Below are positions 1-11,256 of a stretch of 64,000 bases of DNA, in pieces. Numbering within the stretch: position 1 is the first letter of the stretch; every line of letters starts with the position of its first letter. Where the stretch lies: assembly GCA_014058105.1 (NCBI GenBank), contig JACGCM010000655.1, positions 1,813,501-1,877,500 of the forward strand. The letters run 5' to 3'. Position numbers and translations under genes: made by a program. The notes below the pieces were generated by a model, which was not told where the DNA came from, did not search any database, and worked only from the letters and a program-made list of their open reading frames with translations. The stretch is from Kingdonia uniflora (lineage: Eukaryota > Streptophyta > Magnoliopsida > Ranunculales > Circaeasteraceae).

Positions 1-1550
1 GCGAGAACTGAACCATCGTAGTAGCTATCAGACAGGACTCCAAGGTAGCTATCAGACAGGGTAGCAGGACTCCAAGTTCTGAGCCAGCCCAGAGCGGCGT
101 GCATAAACGCATAGTAGAGAGCCAGAAAAGGAGGACCTAGCTAAGCAACCCTACGCCCTACCTAGTACTAGTATACGCTTACCTCTAGCCGCAGAAGTTG
201 GCCAACTTGCGTACGACGAAGAGTAGTTAGCGATGCCCTGCCCTAATGGATTCTATGCCTACAAGTGCAACAGAGCAGAAGCGGCTAACTCGTCCTCTCC
301 GTACGCAAGTCCAAAAAAAAACACACTCCTTCTTTAAACTCTCCTTTGGCATGTCCGTCCTAGGGCTTCTTGGAAATGGTCTAGTGGTATAGAACTGATT
401 AAAGAAAAGAGTTAGAAAGGCCAGACGGCCGAGAACATCCAACCAGTACTAGGTATAGGCTCCTCCAAACTACCTTCTTCTTGTCTTTAATACTTCATTC
501 TCCATTTTCCACCCCGATTATCTGTAGTTGTGCTGCTTGGCCCAATCTACGGTTAGACCAGAAAAGGAAGAGTCTCTAAACTACTCTTTTGTGCCTTCTT
601 ACTGTAGCTGTAGCTGTAGCTGTAGTCACTAGTTCTAGCCCTCTTATAGCGAGACTACATTGCTATTCACTTGGCTTCTATGCTCTTCTTTTCGAAAGCG
701 TGCACAAAAGAAAAGCGATGTTTGCAGACCTTCTCATTCTAAGGGAGAGGAGAAGCACGAAAGAGTAGTTTAGAAGAGCAAGGACTCTGATCCAAGCTCG
801 GCAAAAAACCCCATATGCCTTCTAAGCTACAGGTTAGACCCACGAGAAAGGAGTAAATGACCCTATAGATAGCCTTCCCCTATACTAGCTTCAGATACGT
901 TCATGCCCTACTCATAAAACCTGTTAGCGCCTATCAACTAGGAAAGAGAAGCATAGCACCTCTTCTTAAAGGAGCTTTAGCGTAATGTATATTTAATGGA
1001 AAACACCGTACGCAAGTCTGGCTACTAGCTTTAGCAACCCCACCTTATGGCTTTTACTCTAGCTCTTTTCGTACGCAAGTTTGTACGCAAGTTGCTTTTC
1101 TTTCATTGTTTACCGGCTACCTCTTTTTGTTGCTATTTGAAAGGTACCTTCTTCTTTTAATAGCTTTAGCAACCTAAAGGCTTTAAAAAGCTCTAAAACA
1201 CACAGAACCTATTCTTTTTGCGGCTAAACTACCTAAACTGCTCCAAACTACAAACTACGGTCTGAAATGCTCCAAACTACAAACTACGTACCTTCTGAGA
1301 CTTGCGTACGATGAAAAAACTAGCTTCTTTGTACGCAAGTCGTACGCAAGTTTGTACGCAAGTTCTTTTAGCGCTGGCTTTTTCCACCTTTTATTTTGGA
1401 ACACCTCTTTTCAACAAAAAGTACGCAAGTGTGTAGCATAGTTTGTAGTTTGGCAACACATTCCTAGCTGACGCTCTTGGTTCTTAGAAGGGCCACCTCG
1501 CGACGCACGCTCTTGGTAGTGGGTTTGCGCGTCTTTAGCAAGACTGTGGA

Positions 1551-1630
1551 TAAGGCGTCATGGTCATGCAGGTTGCTATGCCGAAGTCACGTATAAGGCG
1601 TCATGCAGGTTGCTATGCCGAAGTCACGTA
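1551..1630. repeat. Tandem duplication, 43 and 37 bp
   Basis: Two adjacent copies begin TAAGGCGTCATG and end GCCGAAGTCACGTA. The first copy has six extra bases (TGGTCA) after TAAGGCGTCA. Confidence 0.85.
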
Positions 1631-2371
1631 CTAGACGCACTTTTCTCTTCTCTAAGGGCCACAAGGCTTGAAGTAGTTGTAGTTTAGGGCAAGAATTTGG
1701 CTTTCTGTTCGTGCCTTGTGAGATCTGCTGAGGATCCTTCCGCGTACGCAAGTTTGGCAGATTGTTCGCAGTAGCCTATCCGCGTATCCGTGTCGCTATG
1801 GACAAACCCACTATCTCTAACAATGGAAACGCCAATGGAAACAAGGGAAACCACAATGGAAACAAGAGCGCCGTCGCTAAACTACCAGTGGTTTGAAACG
1901 TGGATTTGAATACGAGCTTCGGCCTAGTGAAACTTGCGTACGGTAGTTTAGAAAGCAAATTTCTTTCTCCAAAAAAAGCTGCTAAGCCGCTCTCCAAACT
2001 ACTAACTCCTATAAGCTGCTACTTTTTGTAGAAGTGGTTTAGAAGCACAGAAGAAAACAGGCAAAAAAAAGACGCTACTATAGGCATTGCCACTAAGAGG
2101 AAACCCACTACCAAACTTGCGTACGAGGAAACCCGCTACCAAACCGACCACGGCCAAAAAAGGGCTACATTTCTATCTTTACTTTTGAGAAAAAAAGGGC
2201 TAACTGCAAGAAGCCCCCCAACTACTTGTGGGCGGCTTAGGACTGAGTTCGGCCAAGCTCGGGTGCGCCGGTTCTTTCTCACCCGGGTCAGAAAGCCGTC
2301 TTGAGTTGAGCGTGACAGGAGTGGGTCTTGCCAGTTATCACAAGCCACCCCCTCTCTTGAGGTTTTTCCTT

Positions 2372-2463
2372 GGCGTCTCAAAAGCTTAGGTGGCGTCTCA
2401 AAAGCTTAGTAGATATGACCGCGATCAAGACCTAGGCGTCTCAAAAGCTTAGTAGATATGACC
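2372..2463. repeat. Local direct repeats of GGCGTCTCAAAAGCTTAG
   Basis: Three copies of the GGCGTCTCAAAAGCTTAG core occur. The last two are extended by TAGATATGACCGC and are separated by a 14-base linker. Confidence 0.85.
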
Positions 2464-3779
2464 GCTACATTTTCGGTCGATGTCGACTCGCCCATTCTCT
2501 TTTCTAGGGACTTTGCCGCGACAACGCCCGTCGTAGGTAGTCGACGCCATTGGTGAATTGCTTGACCAAGGGTCGTCTTTTGAAGGCAGGAAGTGCAACT
2601 AGAGGAAGAGGAGGGTAGCCTTTTAAAAGGATCCTTCTTCGTACGCAAGTTGTCGCTATGCAAAGCTACGAAGCATGACTTAGCAGCCCAGACCTTGTAG
2701 CCAGGGAGAAAAAGTAGTTAGAGGGGCGTAGTGCCTTTGTCTTTTGTCTATAGTGCGTCTAAGGTTTCAAAGCAACTACGTAAGTAAGGTTTCAAAGCTA
2801 CTACGTAAGAAGGATCCTAGAAAGAAGACCCACAGTTGCACAACCGATTAAAGAAAAGAAAAGAGCTAGGGCCGCTTCTAAACTACTCTTTGGCCGCTGA
2901 GCTCTTTGAACTCTCATGCGGCCTGAGCGAATCGCTGCCAGTGGTTAGGAAGGACTAGGACGCTGTAGGCCCTCTGGCCAATCGTGTATAGGGCGAAATA
3001 TTTAGATCCTTTCCTGCCCATCCAATGCATCCTTTGCATCGTTACTATAGACTAACGGCTAGTAGCGACTCGGGGCAAAGAGCTTCGGACACCCGTTATG
3101 CCTTTACCACTACAGACATTAGACCAGACTCATGGCTAAAAAAAAACAACCACGAAGGAAAGAGTATTAAAGAGCATTAAAGAGTAGATTAGAGGTCATG
3201 TCTATAACTAGCTGTTTTTTTTTTGCTCTGCTACGCCGAACGCCCTAAAGTGGACTCTAAAAAAAGCGTCCTAATCTGTTGCTTCACCGTACGCAAGTCC
3301 TAGCTATTTCATCAATAGTATAGCGGTTTGCTTTCTACTTGCTGTTTGCTTTCTACTTGCTTTGGAGCTCTATCTGGCCTGGCCTTGCTTTCTTGATCTC
3401 GTCGTAGAAAGAATCACCGGTTTTTTTACTGAGTGGTTATGTCTCAGGAAGGATCCTCTCATAACTGACAGGAATTTCTGGAGCATCAAAAGCTAGCTAG
3501 TAGTTAGAGAGCATGCATAGACCTGCTAGGAGCAACCCACTCACTATCCCGGGAATCAGGGATTCGCTGAACCAGACACAGGAGGTTAGCTTTTAAAACA
3601 TGTGCACTCTAACTACTTTTAAGGTCTAAGCAAGCCTAATAGCCAACCCGTTTAAAAAAGGTAAAGGTTGCGACAAGCGGCTAAGGATCCTATTTTTTTT
3701 CAAGAAGAACTGCAAGAAGGGGGATAACGATTGAGAAGGTAGCCGCAAAAGAATAGGTAGGATCCTAAACTACGAGCTA

Positions 3780-4050
3780 GAGACGGAGTCTTGAGAAGGG
3801 AGATAACGACTGCCTTTCTAAACTTGCGTACGGGGATAACGACTGCTTTTCTAGTAGTTGTAGTTTGGGAGCTAACGACTGCCTTTCTAAACTTGCGTAC
3901 GGGGATAACGACTGCTTTTCTAAGGGACTTGCGTACGGGGAGATACCTATTTCTAAGGGAGATACCGAATGCTTTTCTAGTAGTTGTAGTTTGGGAGCTG
4001 CTTTTCGAAGGGAGACGGAGTCTTGAGAAGGGAGATAACGATTTCTAAGG
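3780..4050. repeat. Degenerate tandem array carrying inserted micro-repeats
   Basis: Units related to GGGATAACGACTGCTTTTCTAA repeat several times. Between units lie copies of the 11-mer (ACTTGCGTACG) or of TAGTAGTTGTAGTTT where sister units have neither. The clearest pair is the filled junction at 3920-3947 and the empty one at 3953-3966. The array explains the low-complexity open frames on both strands here. Confidence 0.85.
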
Positions 4051-5224
4051 GAACCCTCGGTGTGCCCGGCCCGGTACAAAACCCCTACCAACTAGAGCTA
4101 GCTATTCTCCGCCTTCCCTTTCGGATTCTTTCTTTCTACTTCTACTATAGGAAGAATCGGGGCTCAAGCGCAGGGCTCACTGACTACCACCCTATCCGTA
4201 CCGCCGTCCACTCACAGCTTTCCAACCGACTGATGAGTCATAGCCACTTTCACTCATAGCTTTCCAACCGACTGATGAGTCATAGTCACTTCCAGTCTTT
4301 TCCGTTGCAAGATAAGGTTCCCCCGCTTGATCCACTCATAGGCCCACCTACCTCTAAACTACTCTTTTCACTTTCTACCTCTAAACTACTCCTTAATGCT
4401 CTAAACTACTAAGGCTTTTTTTGAAAACTTGCGTACGCTCTAAACTACTAATGCTCTTTAATGCTCTAAACTACTAATACTCTTTCAACCTTTTTAGGTG
4501 GAAAACTCTTTTGAAGAGCTACTTAGAGTCATTCAACGTACGCAAGTCCGAGCCCACTTGACTCACTACAAGTTGCCTAAAGGCCAGTCGTCGCTAAGCG
4601 AGATCGCTCTCTTTAAAGGCTCCTTTTCTCTTGCTCTCGCTCTTCCAACGCTTTTTCCTGATCCAGGGAGAGTCTATGAAGGCGCATGTGCTGACGAAGA
4701 CTTGGGAGTACAAAGGCAGGGCGTTGCTGAACTTCATCTATCAGTGTGTTTGCCCCCTTCTCCCTTTCTGCTGGTGGTTCATTGGTCCACCTATCATAGG
4801 TCCACCATTTGCTTCTTTCTTGCTGGAATGGATAAGACCAACCATATTGTGCGCGAAATCACCGTACGCAAGTCTAAACTACTCCGCCATGGCTAGGCTA
4901 TTCACTGGCGATCTTTCTTCTTTGTCAGCTCAGAAATAGCTGTTTAAAAAGAGGGGCCACCCTTTTCTTTTCTGAAAAGCCAACACGTGTAGTCTTTTTT
5001 TACGGGGTTCACAGTAAGTAGGAAGGCTCCGGTTGCCATGTCGGAAGTCTTCGTCTCTAGGCGTGTATGCTTTTTTTTAGAAGACTCATGCTCGGAACAC
5101 GTCTACGCTATGCTGCTATCCCACACCAACCTGAAGCCTGAAGATGACTAGAAGAAAAAAAGAGAGTCTCCAAAAAAAAACTGGTCCACACAGAAAAATG
5201 ACCGCGCTCACTTCTAGCTAGGTA

Positions 5225-5395
5225 CATGACGAAATACTTGACACATGGCGGAAAAGATGACCTGGTAGCTAGACGAAATACTTGACACATGGTGGAACCT
5301 GGTAGCTAGTAGATAGTAGACACATGGCGGAACCTGGTAGCTAGTAGATACTTGACACATGGTGGAACCTGGTAGCTAGTAGATAGTAGAAGCGC
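5225..5395. repeat. Tandem repeats of ACTTGACACATGG / AACCTGGTAGCTAGTAGAT
   Basis: Four imperfect units combine ACACATGGYGGAA and CCTGGTAGCTAG, with variable GATAGTAGA or GATACTTG linkers. Confidence 0.8.
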
Positions 5396-6240
5396 GAACT
5401 TTCTAATCTCCGTACGCAAGTTCGGTCTCGCTGACTAACTAACCATCTCCTATCGTAGCTCTAGTGGCATTAGACCAACCACTATGCATATCCTTCAGGA
5501 TTAAAGAAAAGAGCTAGACCTATAACTATCTAGGATCCTCAAAAAAGACTGTGCTACCCGACCCACTTTCTGTGGGGTTGGTCTATACAAGAAAGGACCA
5601 CTTTAAACTGGAGGCTGCTTGGAGGCTATAGGCCTTATTTTCATAGCTTTTGCGCCAAAGCTTTGAAAAACGCACAGGACACTTCTTTTTTTTCGCGTCG
5701 AAAACCTGACTCATATGATGATCTTCATGCACCCAGCGCTAGTGGCCTGAACGAAGCTAGGATCCTCGCTAGAACCAAGCTATCGCCTATATAAAATCAA
5801 GGAGGTGGGTAGTTTGGGAGTCAAAAGCAGCAAGTAGCTCCGGTTCCCTAGAGGTGGAGCCATCATCTTTTCCACTGTAAGAATGAAATAAACGCAACTT
5901 GCGTACGTAAACTCTTATTCCACGTACGCAAGTGTAGGATTTTTCTAAACTACTGTGAAGGATCAGAAAGACTTTTGTTGGAACTCGCTGGTTGGGTCTT
6001 GGTCCGGCCAAGAAAGACATGGGACAGAGAGAAGTTTCACAGTCATCGGAAGAACCCTTCTTAAGGGAGTCATAACAAAGACAGTTCCATTTAGCTCCTA
6101 CCTATTTCTTGCTTTCTATGCTCTTGCTTTCTATGCTATGGAAGCCTGTCGGACTTAGAAGCTTTCTATGCTATGGTCGGACAACGCAACTTTCTATGCT
6201 CTTGCTTTGGAAGCCAGTCGGACTTAGAAATGGGGTAAAA

Positions 6241-9200
6241 GTAGTTGTAGTTTAGGGGCAGTGCAAAAAGTCAAGATAGCTGCAGCTATGGCTATAAGGG
6301 CTCCAGTTACCGGGTCCCAGGTAGGACAAGAAGTTGCGACGACCCCCATCTGTAGATTGTGGACCAAGAGAGAAAGCATGGGAAAAGGCCGGAAATCCCA
6401 TTCTAAGCACGACTTGCGTACGAAGAAAGAACGAAGTCAGAAAAAGCGAGTTAAAGGGTCAAGGGGGAAAGTACTAAAAGTCTGGAGGTAAGTAAATGAT
6501 CCTGGCAGTGAGGAGGTACTTTCATAAGGCAGTGTATAAGGCTAAGAAGGATATATACCTTTTGAGAGCTTGAAGTTTTAAGATTACTCTTCCTACCCTG
6601 TCTAAGGTGTGTAGGATTTCTCCCCCAGTTCTTGTTCACCTGATAGTCTACTCGTCTCAGTAGTTGTTCTACGAGAGCCATATGAGTAGTGAATAGTTTC
6701 CTTCTTGGTAGAAGGCGACAGAGGCGAGACTTGAGAGGGTAGGTAAAGTTATATTTCAAGCCAAAGGGATAAGTAAGGGGCTAGATATAAGGCACTAATT
6801 GCTAGATTTCTTTCCATGTCTTAGTAATCTTTACCGGGAAGGTCTAACTAGATCACTTTTCCTGAGGTTTTAGTTGCAGTGAATGGAGATTTCTTCTTTT
6901 GGTAAACTGGTCTCTAAACTACAAACTACCGGTAGCTTGTAGTTTGGGATGCGCTTCCCCGTACGCAAGTAAACTACACGCAAGTAATCTACTGATGTCC
7001 TCTCCTGCAACACACCGGAAGTTGGACTCGAAACACTTACCGTCGTCTTGTGGGATAAATGTTGATGAGAGCACCCTAGAGCTAAGATTAGATGGAGTGC
7101 TTCACCACTTCAAAGTTAGGTTTCGGAACTACGTGAGCTCGAAGACGCTCTATATAATAGCATATAACCATAAACCAAACCGGTGTGAGACCTGTGTGTG
7201 AGCGACTTAGCAGCTTTCATGTTTGGAACAGATTCCCATTTGTTGGAGATAATATCTATTTTCAAAAGGCACTGGTTACAGATCAGATGCCCCCTTTCTC
7301 AACGCTTTTCATAAGGAATAAGGAAAAGTCTTTCTTTCCGGTCAATCAAGACATTGAGTGTGAATCAAAGCTGAAGGTATATGTCGACGAGCCGGAAACC
7401 CTTTCTCCGTACGCAAGTCAGTCAGCTGTCCCATCTTATATCAGTTCTGCCGAACTTTCCGATCAGTAGCACCCGTCGGTAAGGACCGGTAAGGACAAGG
7501 CAAGACTTCCATTCGCCTGGTTGATATCTAAGCAAGAAAAGACTTTTACTAAATAAGGCCGGTTCTCCTAAGCAAGAAAAGACTTTTACTAAATAAGGCC
7601 GGTTCTCCTAAGCAAGTCAATTAAAGGGCGCGGGCAATCAAGGCGCGAATCCCTAGCAGCTTTCGACCCGTAGTTTCTTGCTTCTCGAGGAGCTGGATAA
7701 TAGGGAGGCGAGGAATAAAAGAGATGTCATTGCCGGTCAAGCTCTCGTAATCGATCGCTCATATGTCCATTCCGTTCTGGCTAGCGAAGTAGGGGCTGAG
7801 CTTTATGGTGTAGTTTTGCCCGAGAAAAAAAAACACATCAGGGAAAGAAATGAGAAAAAGGTGTCCTTATAACAGTATTCCACGTTTTCCCCTCTGTGTG
7901 ACATGTCCGGGTTGGGTCCTATCACATGGACTTGGAAGGAAGGAATACATCAAGTGTTAAGTTTGACATGACCTATGGACTTTTTCCTTGGCGTACCGGT
8001 CTAAGATAAAGGAGGGGAAGAATAATACATTGACCGTAGGACAGCGCAGGGGATGAAAAGGAATTGATCTGACTGATCCGGACGGGACTACGAAAGATTT
8101 ACTTCCTTCAGCTTTCAAGCGGGAAAGAAGGAATTGACCCCCTAGCTATCGTGCAACAATCTGTTTTGTTGCTTACAACTTTTCCTTAGATGATCAATCC
8201 TGAACTGATGAACTCCACTATCGGCTTCTAAGCCCCAGCTAACAACCCGGTCGGCTATGAAAGAGATTCACTACTAGTTGAGCTACTTACTTTACGGCTC
8301 GTGAGCAACGACGATGGATTCCATTTATCCTCCGTATATCCTGAAGTTCGCTACCTAAGACTCTATTTTCAGTTCATTCCTGGGCGTAGAAGCTTTCCTT
8401 AAAGCATTTCTTTGACCGATAGGAAGGCAGATTACTCGACCAATAACTATGGAAAGTAGGTACTAGCTCGAGTAAGCAGAGGTCGCCTTCGTCATGGAAA
8501 CTCAGTGCTTTGTTAGCTTGGAGAGCTATTACGGGACCGACATCATCAGTAGCCTTGCCCTTGAGTTTGACAAGCATTCCTTTTCCCTTTGGCCGTATCC
8601 GCTCAAGGCAAGCCTGAAAGAAAGATTGTCGACTCCCGCACTCAGTTCTCCTAGGCCCATTGACGCTGCAACCGCGCTTCGCAAGACCTTTCGGCAGTGA
8701 AAGCTCTAGGATGCAAGCCCTATCTTGACGTGCTTCGTGACGTAATCTGCGAGAGAATCCAATGTGGTGGTCATTGGGTCCTAAACCTGTTAAGCTAGTC
8801 AAAATGATGGAAGGAGTCAATTCCTTCTATGATCAACTATCGATGGCACAAGATGTAAAGAAGGGTAAGCTTTCACCAGAACGTGGGTTGGAAAGGGCAA
8901 GTACCTGGTATTCCGCTTACTTTAATAGTAGAATCAGGTCCTTGGGCAGTACTCGAGGGGGCTGGTTCCCCCCGTTCCCCAATGGCAGATCCTTCTGAAG
9001 CCTCACCTTCTTCCTTGGTTATTCATTCCCCCGATGTTTTCAATTCTATGAAGCATACCCTGGGCTGCTTGGTTATGGTTTCGGCGATAAAGCTGAACCC
9101 AAGTGTTCTAATGGGAGGGATACACGAGGTCTTGGACATGATATCTCAGAATTCATTTACCACTGGAGACAGTGAGAGATCCTCAGTGGTATTTACGATA

Positions 9201-9980
9201 CTGGGGTTAGCCCGTCTTCCATCTATCTCTTAGTCTGCCTAGCCTTCCAATCGGCTAAGGTACCTTTCATTTCCATCGTAGGTGTAAAGTATAAAATTGC
9301 GTATGGTAAGTAGTCCCCTAGCGCTTATTCGTCAAAGGGCGATTGCCTTCTTGCTCTAACTCCTCAAGTCAAGTAAGGGTTGAAGTCCCCTTTTGCCTAA
9401 GGAGAAGTAGAGGAAGCCTCCGCCTTTGCGCGCATTTGGTGCGCTATTGAAGAAAAGAGCATTTCTATCTAATAATAATATAATAACAGAACGCTTCTTT
9501 TTTTTTGGCTAGCTTGCTTGGCCGCACACATATAGATTCAAATAGCCCATTCAAGTCGATTCCGTGGGTTGGATTACTTCTTTTTGCGATGATTCCAAAA
9601 TGTCAAGCTTCAATCGTATAATGACGATAAACGACCAAGTCGTCACTTTCATCTACATATATAAAGTGAAATCGAGCAAGCAGTCTTTTCCGAAGCGAGG
9701 GAGTGAAGAGGGGATGGCTCACGAACGAGGATTAGCGAGGATTAGGAGTATCCTTCTATCTCGTATCTAGCTAGAGCGAGTAAGACAGCAAGTGAAAGCA
9801 ATGGCTACTAGTGTCTTGCCTTGTTCTCTTTGGAGGAATTAGGATTAGGAAGCTTTGCTTACTCGTAGAAAATCAAGTTGGCACAAGAAAAGATGATTGA
9901 TTCTTTGGGTTGCACATCCGTCTTGTCAATCATTCCTCTCAGCATTACTAGATTTCCAAGAGCAGGCAATAAAAGGGCTT
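6241..9980. other. Repeat-poor unassigned sequence with open-frame fragments
   Basis: Only three copies of the 11-mer are seen (near 6,412, 6,960 and 7,408) and base use looks more ordinary than in the flanks. Medium frames exist on the plus strand (6261-6491, lysine-rich; 6899-7201; 7185-7469; 7678-7872; 8762-8998; 8883-9233) and one on the minus strand (8374-8820). None matches a mitochondrial, plastid or mobile-element family I recognise. The overlapping frames at 8762-9233 could be one ancestral frame broken by a shift. This may be captured nuclear, plasmid or viral DNA, but the sequence alone does not show which. Confidence 0.5.
7528..7616. repeat. 40-bp tandem duplication plus partial third copy
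   Basis: CTAAGCAAGAAAAGACTTTT continuing to GGCCGGTTCTC occurs twice without a mismatch at 7528-7567 and 7568-7607, followed by the first nine bases again. Confidence 0.95.
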
Positions 9981-10951
9981 CTATTAGCATATAAGAGACT
10001 TCGTAGTTCCAGAGACGGGAGGATAAACTAATAAGACCACGATCCTCCTTCTTAGGCCGATCGAAGTCGACTTGCGTACAGGGATCGAAGGTTGAGGTAT
10101 TTCGTAGTTTAGGAAGACGGATTCTAAAAGGTTACACCTAGGTAGAAAGGGGATTTTACAGATAGAGAAGTGGGACGGAAGTTGAAGGCTTTGTCCGGAT
10201 ATAGATTCCGTAGAAGCAGCTTCAGGTAGTAAAGGGAATACCTCTAAAACTACTAAGGCATTCATGAGCTTACCCTTCCTCACTTAATAAGAAATGAAAG
10301 TCAAAGCCTACCTTTGTCAGCTGTCAAAATGGCTGGCTCGGGAGAGAGAGCTTACTCAAGCAGTAGGAGTAAGGTAGAGGCGAGCTCAAACTAGCAATAG
10401 AGTTAGTAAGCGCGAGTAGATTCATTGCTCACCAGAACCCGATTGCTCTTGCTCTACCTATTGAAGCTGCACAGATGACTCGCGTCAAACTATAGAGAGC
10501 GACCGAAGCTCGTCAAGCCCCGATGGAATGACCTAGTTGGTGGCCCCTTTTTTAGTATAGTCGTCATCTGGGAATAATCTGTCGTAGTTTGGGAGACGGC
10601 TTTCAAGACGCGGCAAGGACTGAGGGATGGTCTTAACCTTTTCTGCAATGCCCCGGCGACATTCATTAGAGTCGTGAATGAGGCGACCCTTTTGTTATGA
10701 TTTTCTTTCTTGGTTGTGTAGTCAGATTCTATCCCTGTCTACAGCAAGACGTGGTCCGAGCACGTGCAACATCTGCGATACGTACTGGAGTGGAGGTTTT
10801 TCGAAACTTGCGTACGGAGAATCTATTTGAAATATGGCGAAGTGTGAGTTCGCCGGGTGCTACAGCCCTCGGGCACTCACTCTCTCTCCTGAGCTTGAAA
10901 TAGAGAGGCCGGGAAGGGTCAAAGACATCCAAAAGCACATAGAATAGAAAT
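9981..10951. other. Unassigned sequence flanking the mitovirus remnant
   Basis: A minus-strand open frame at 9984-10283 (99 codons) crosses a mutated 11-mer (CTTGCGTACAG) and resembles nothing I know. The stretch nearest the polymerase remnant (10,700-10,940, minus) has open frames but no recognisable polymerase motif. It may be decayed continuation of the same insert or unrelated spacer. Confidence 0.4.
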
Positions 10952-11253
10952 TCATGACTTGGCTAATCGACGGCCAAACAAATGAAACAAGACACCTCCA
11001 CTTCCATCTACCGGCAAAGAGTCGAGCTTTGAGATCGAAGGAAAACAAATGACTTTGACCGAGCGTAGTTGTAGTTTAGGGGCGCGGTTTGGTTATATGT
11101 CCCGTCAATCGGAAGACGACGAAGCACATCCATCACCCAATCATGTAAAGGTCGGACTAAGGCCTGAAACAGAGGATTTGCAATGGCAAAGACCCTCACC
11201 TTCCCACTACCCTCTAGCTTGACTCCGAGGCGACCGAAGGAAGGAAGCGCCTT
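10952..11253 (-). pseudogene. Fragment of a mitovirus-type RNA-dependent RNA polymerase, frameshifted
   Basis: Mitoviruses are capsidless RNA viruses that replicate in mitochondria, and pieces of their polymerase gene are known in plant mitochondrial DNA. In one minus-strand frame the sequence shows KVRVFAI, then RPLHD (11140-11154) and PIDGTYNQ (11089-11112), in the spacing typical of the mitovirus RdRp. The adjacent motif SFDLKA (11025-11042) lies in a second frame and LFGRRLA (10961-10981) in a third, before a stop at 10952-10954. The first frameshift coincides with a 19-bp copy of the GTAGTTGTAGTTT repeat (11064-11082), which appears to have been inserted into the polymerase sequence. An in-frame stop (11254-11256) bounds the fragment upstream. 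The later catalytic motifs, including the GDD region, are not visible in the flank. It is a dead remnant of roughly 100 codons. Confidence 0.8.
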
Positions 11254-11256
11254 CTA

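Larger units (their letters stand above)
1..6240. other. Repeat-dense spacer, no gene seen
   Basis: No mitochondrial protein, rRNA or tRNA gene is recognisable. The stretch is a mosaic of the short repeat families with local duplications (1,551-1,630; 2,372-2,463; 3,780-4,050; 5,225-5,395). It also has a CTGTAG microsatellite near 602-624 and many A, T or GA runs. Open frames on both strands are short, overlap one another and pass through repeats (giving peptide signatures such as PYAS, TCVR or RTQV), so I do not call them genes. Confidence 0.7.

Noticed and set aside
2938..2960. CCAGTGGTTAGGA, identical to the D-arm of plant trnE
   Set aside because: Only about 13 bases match; no anticodon arm, T-arm or acceptor pairing follows at the right distance.
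3780..4050. Array considered as a replication origin with iterons
   Set aside because: Units are irregular and carry insertions; no replication gene is present, and plant mitochondrial origins are not defined by such iterons.
4498..4939. Two overlapping plus-strand frames of 132 and 102 codons
   Set aside because: Overlapping frames of similar length over one segment with 11-mers inside; no recognisable protein.
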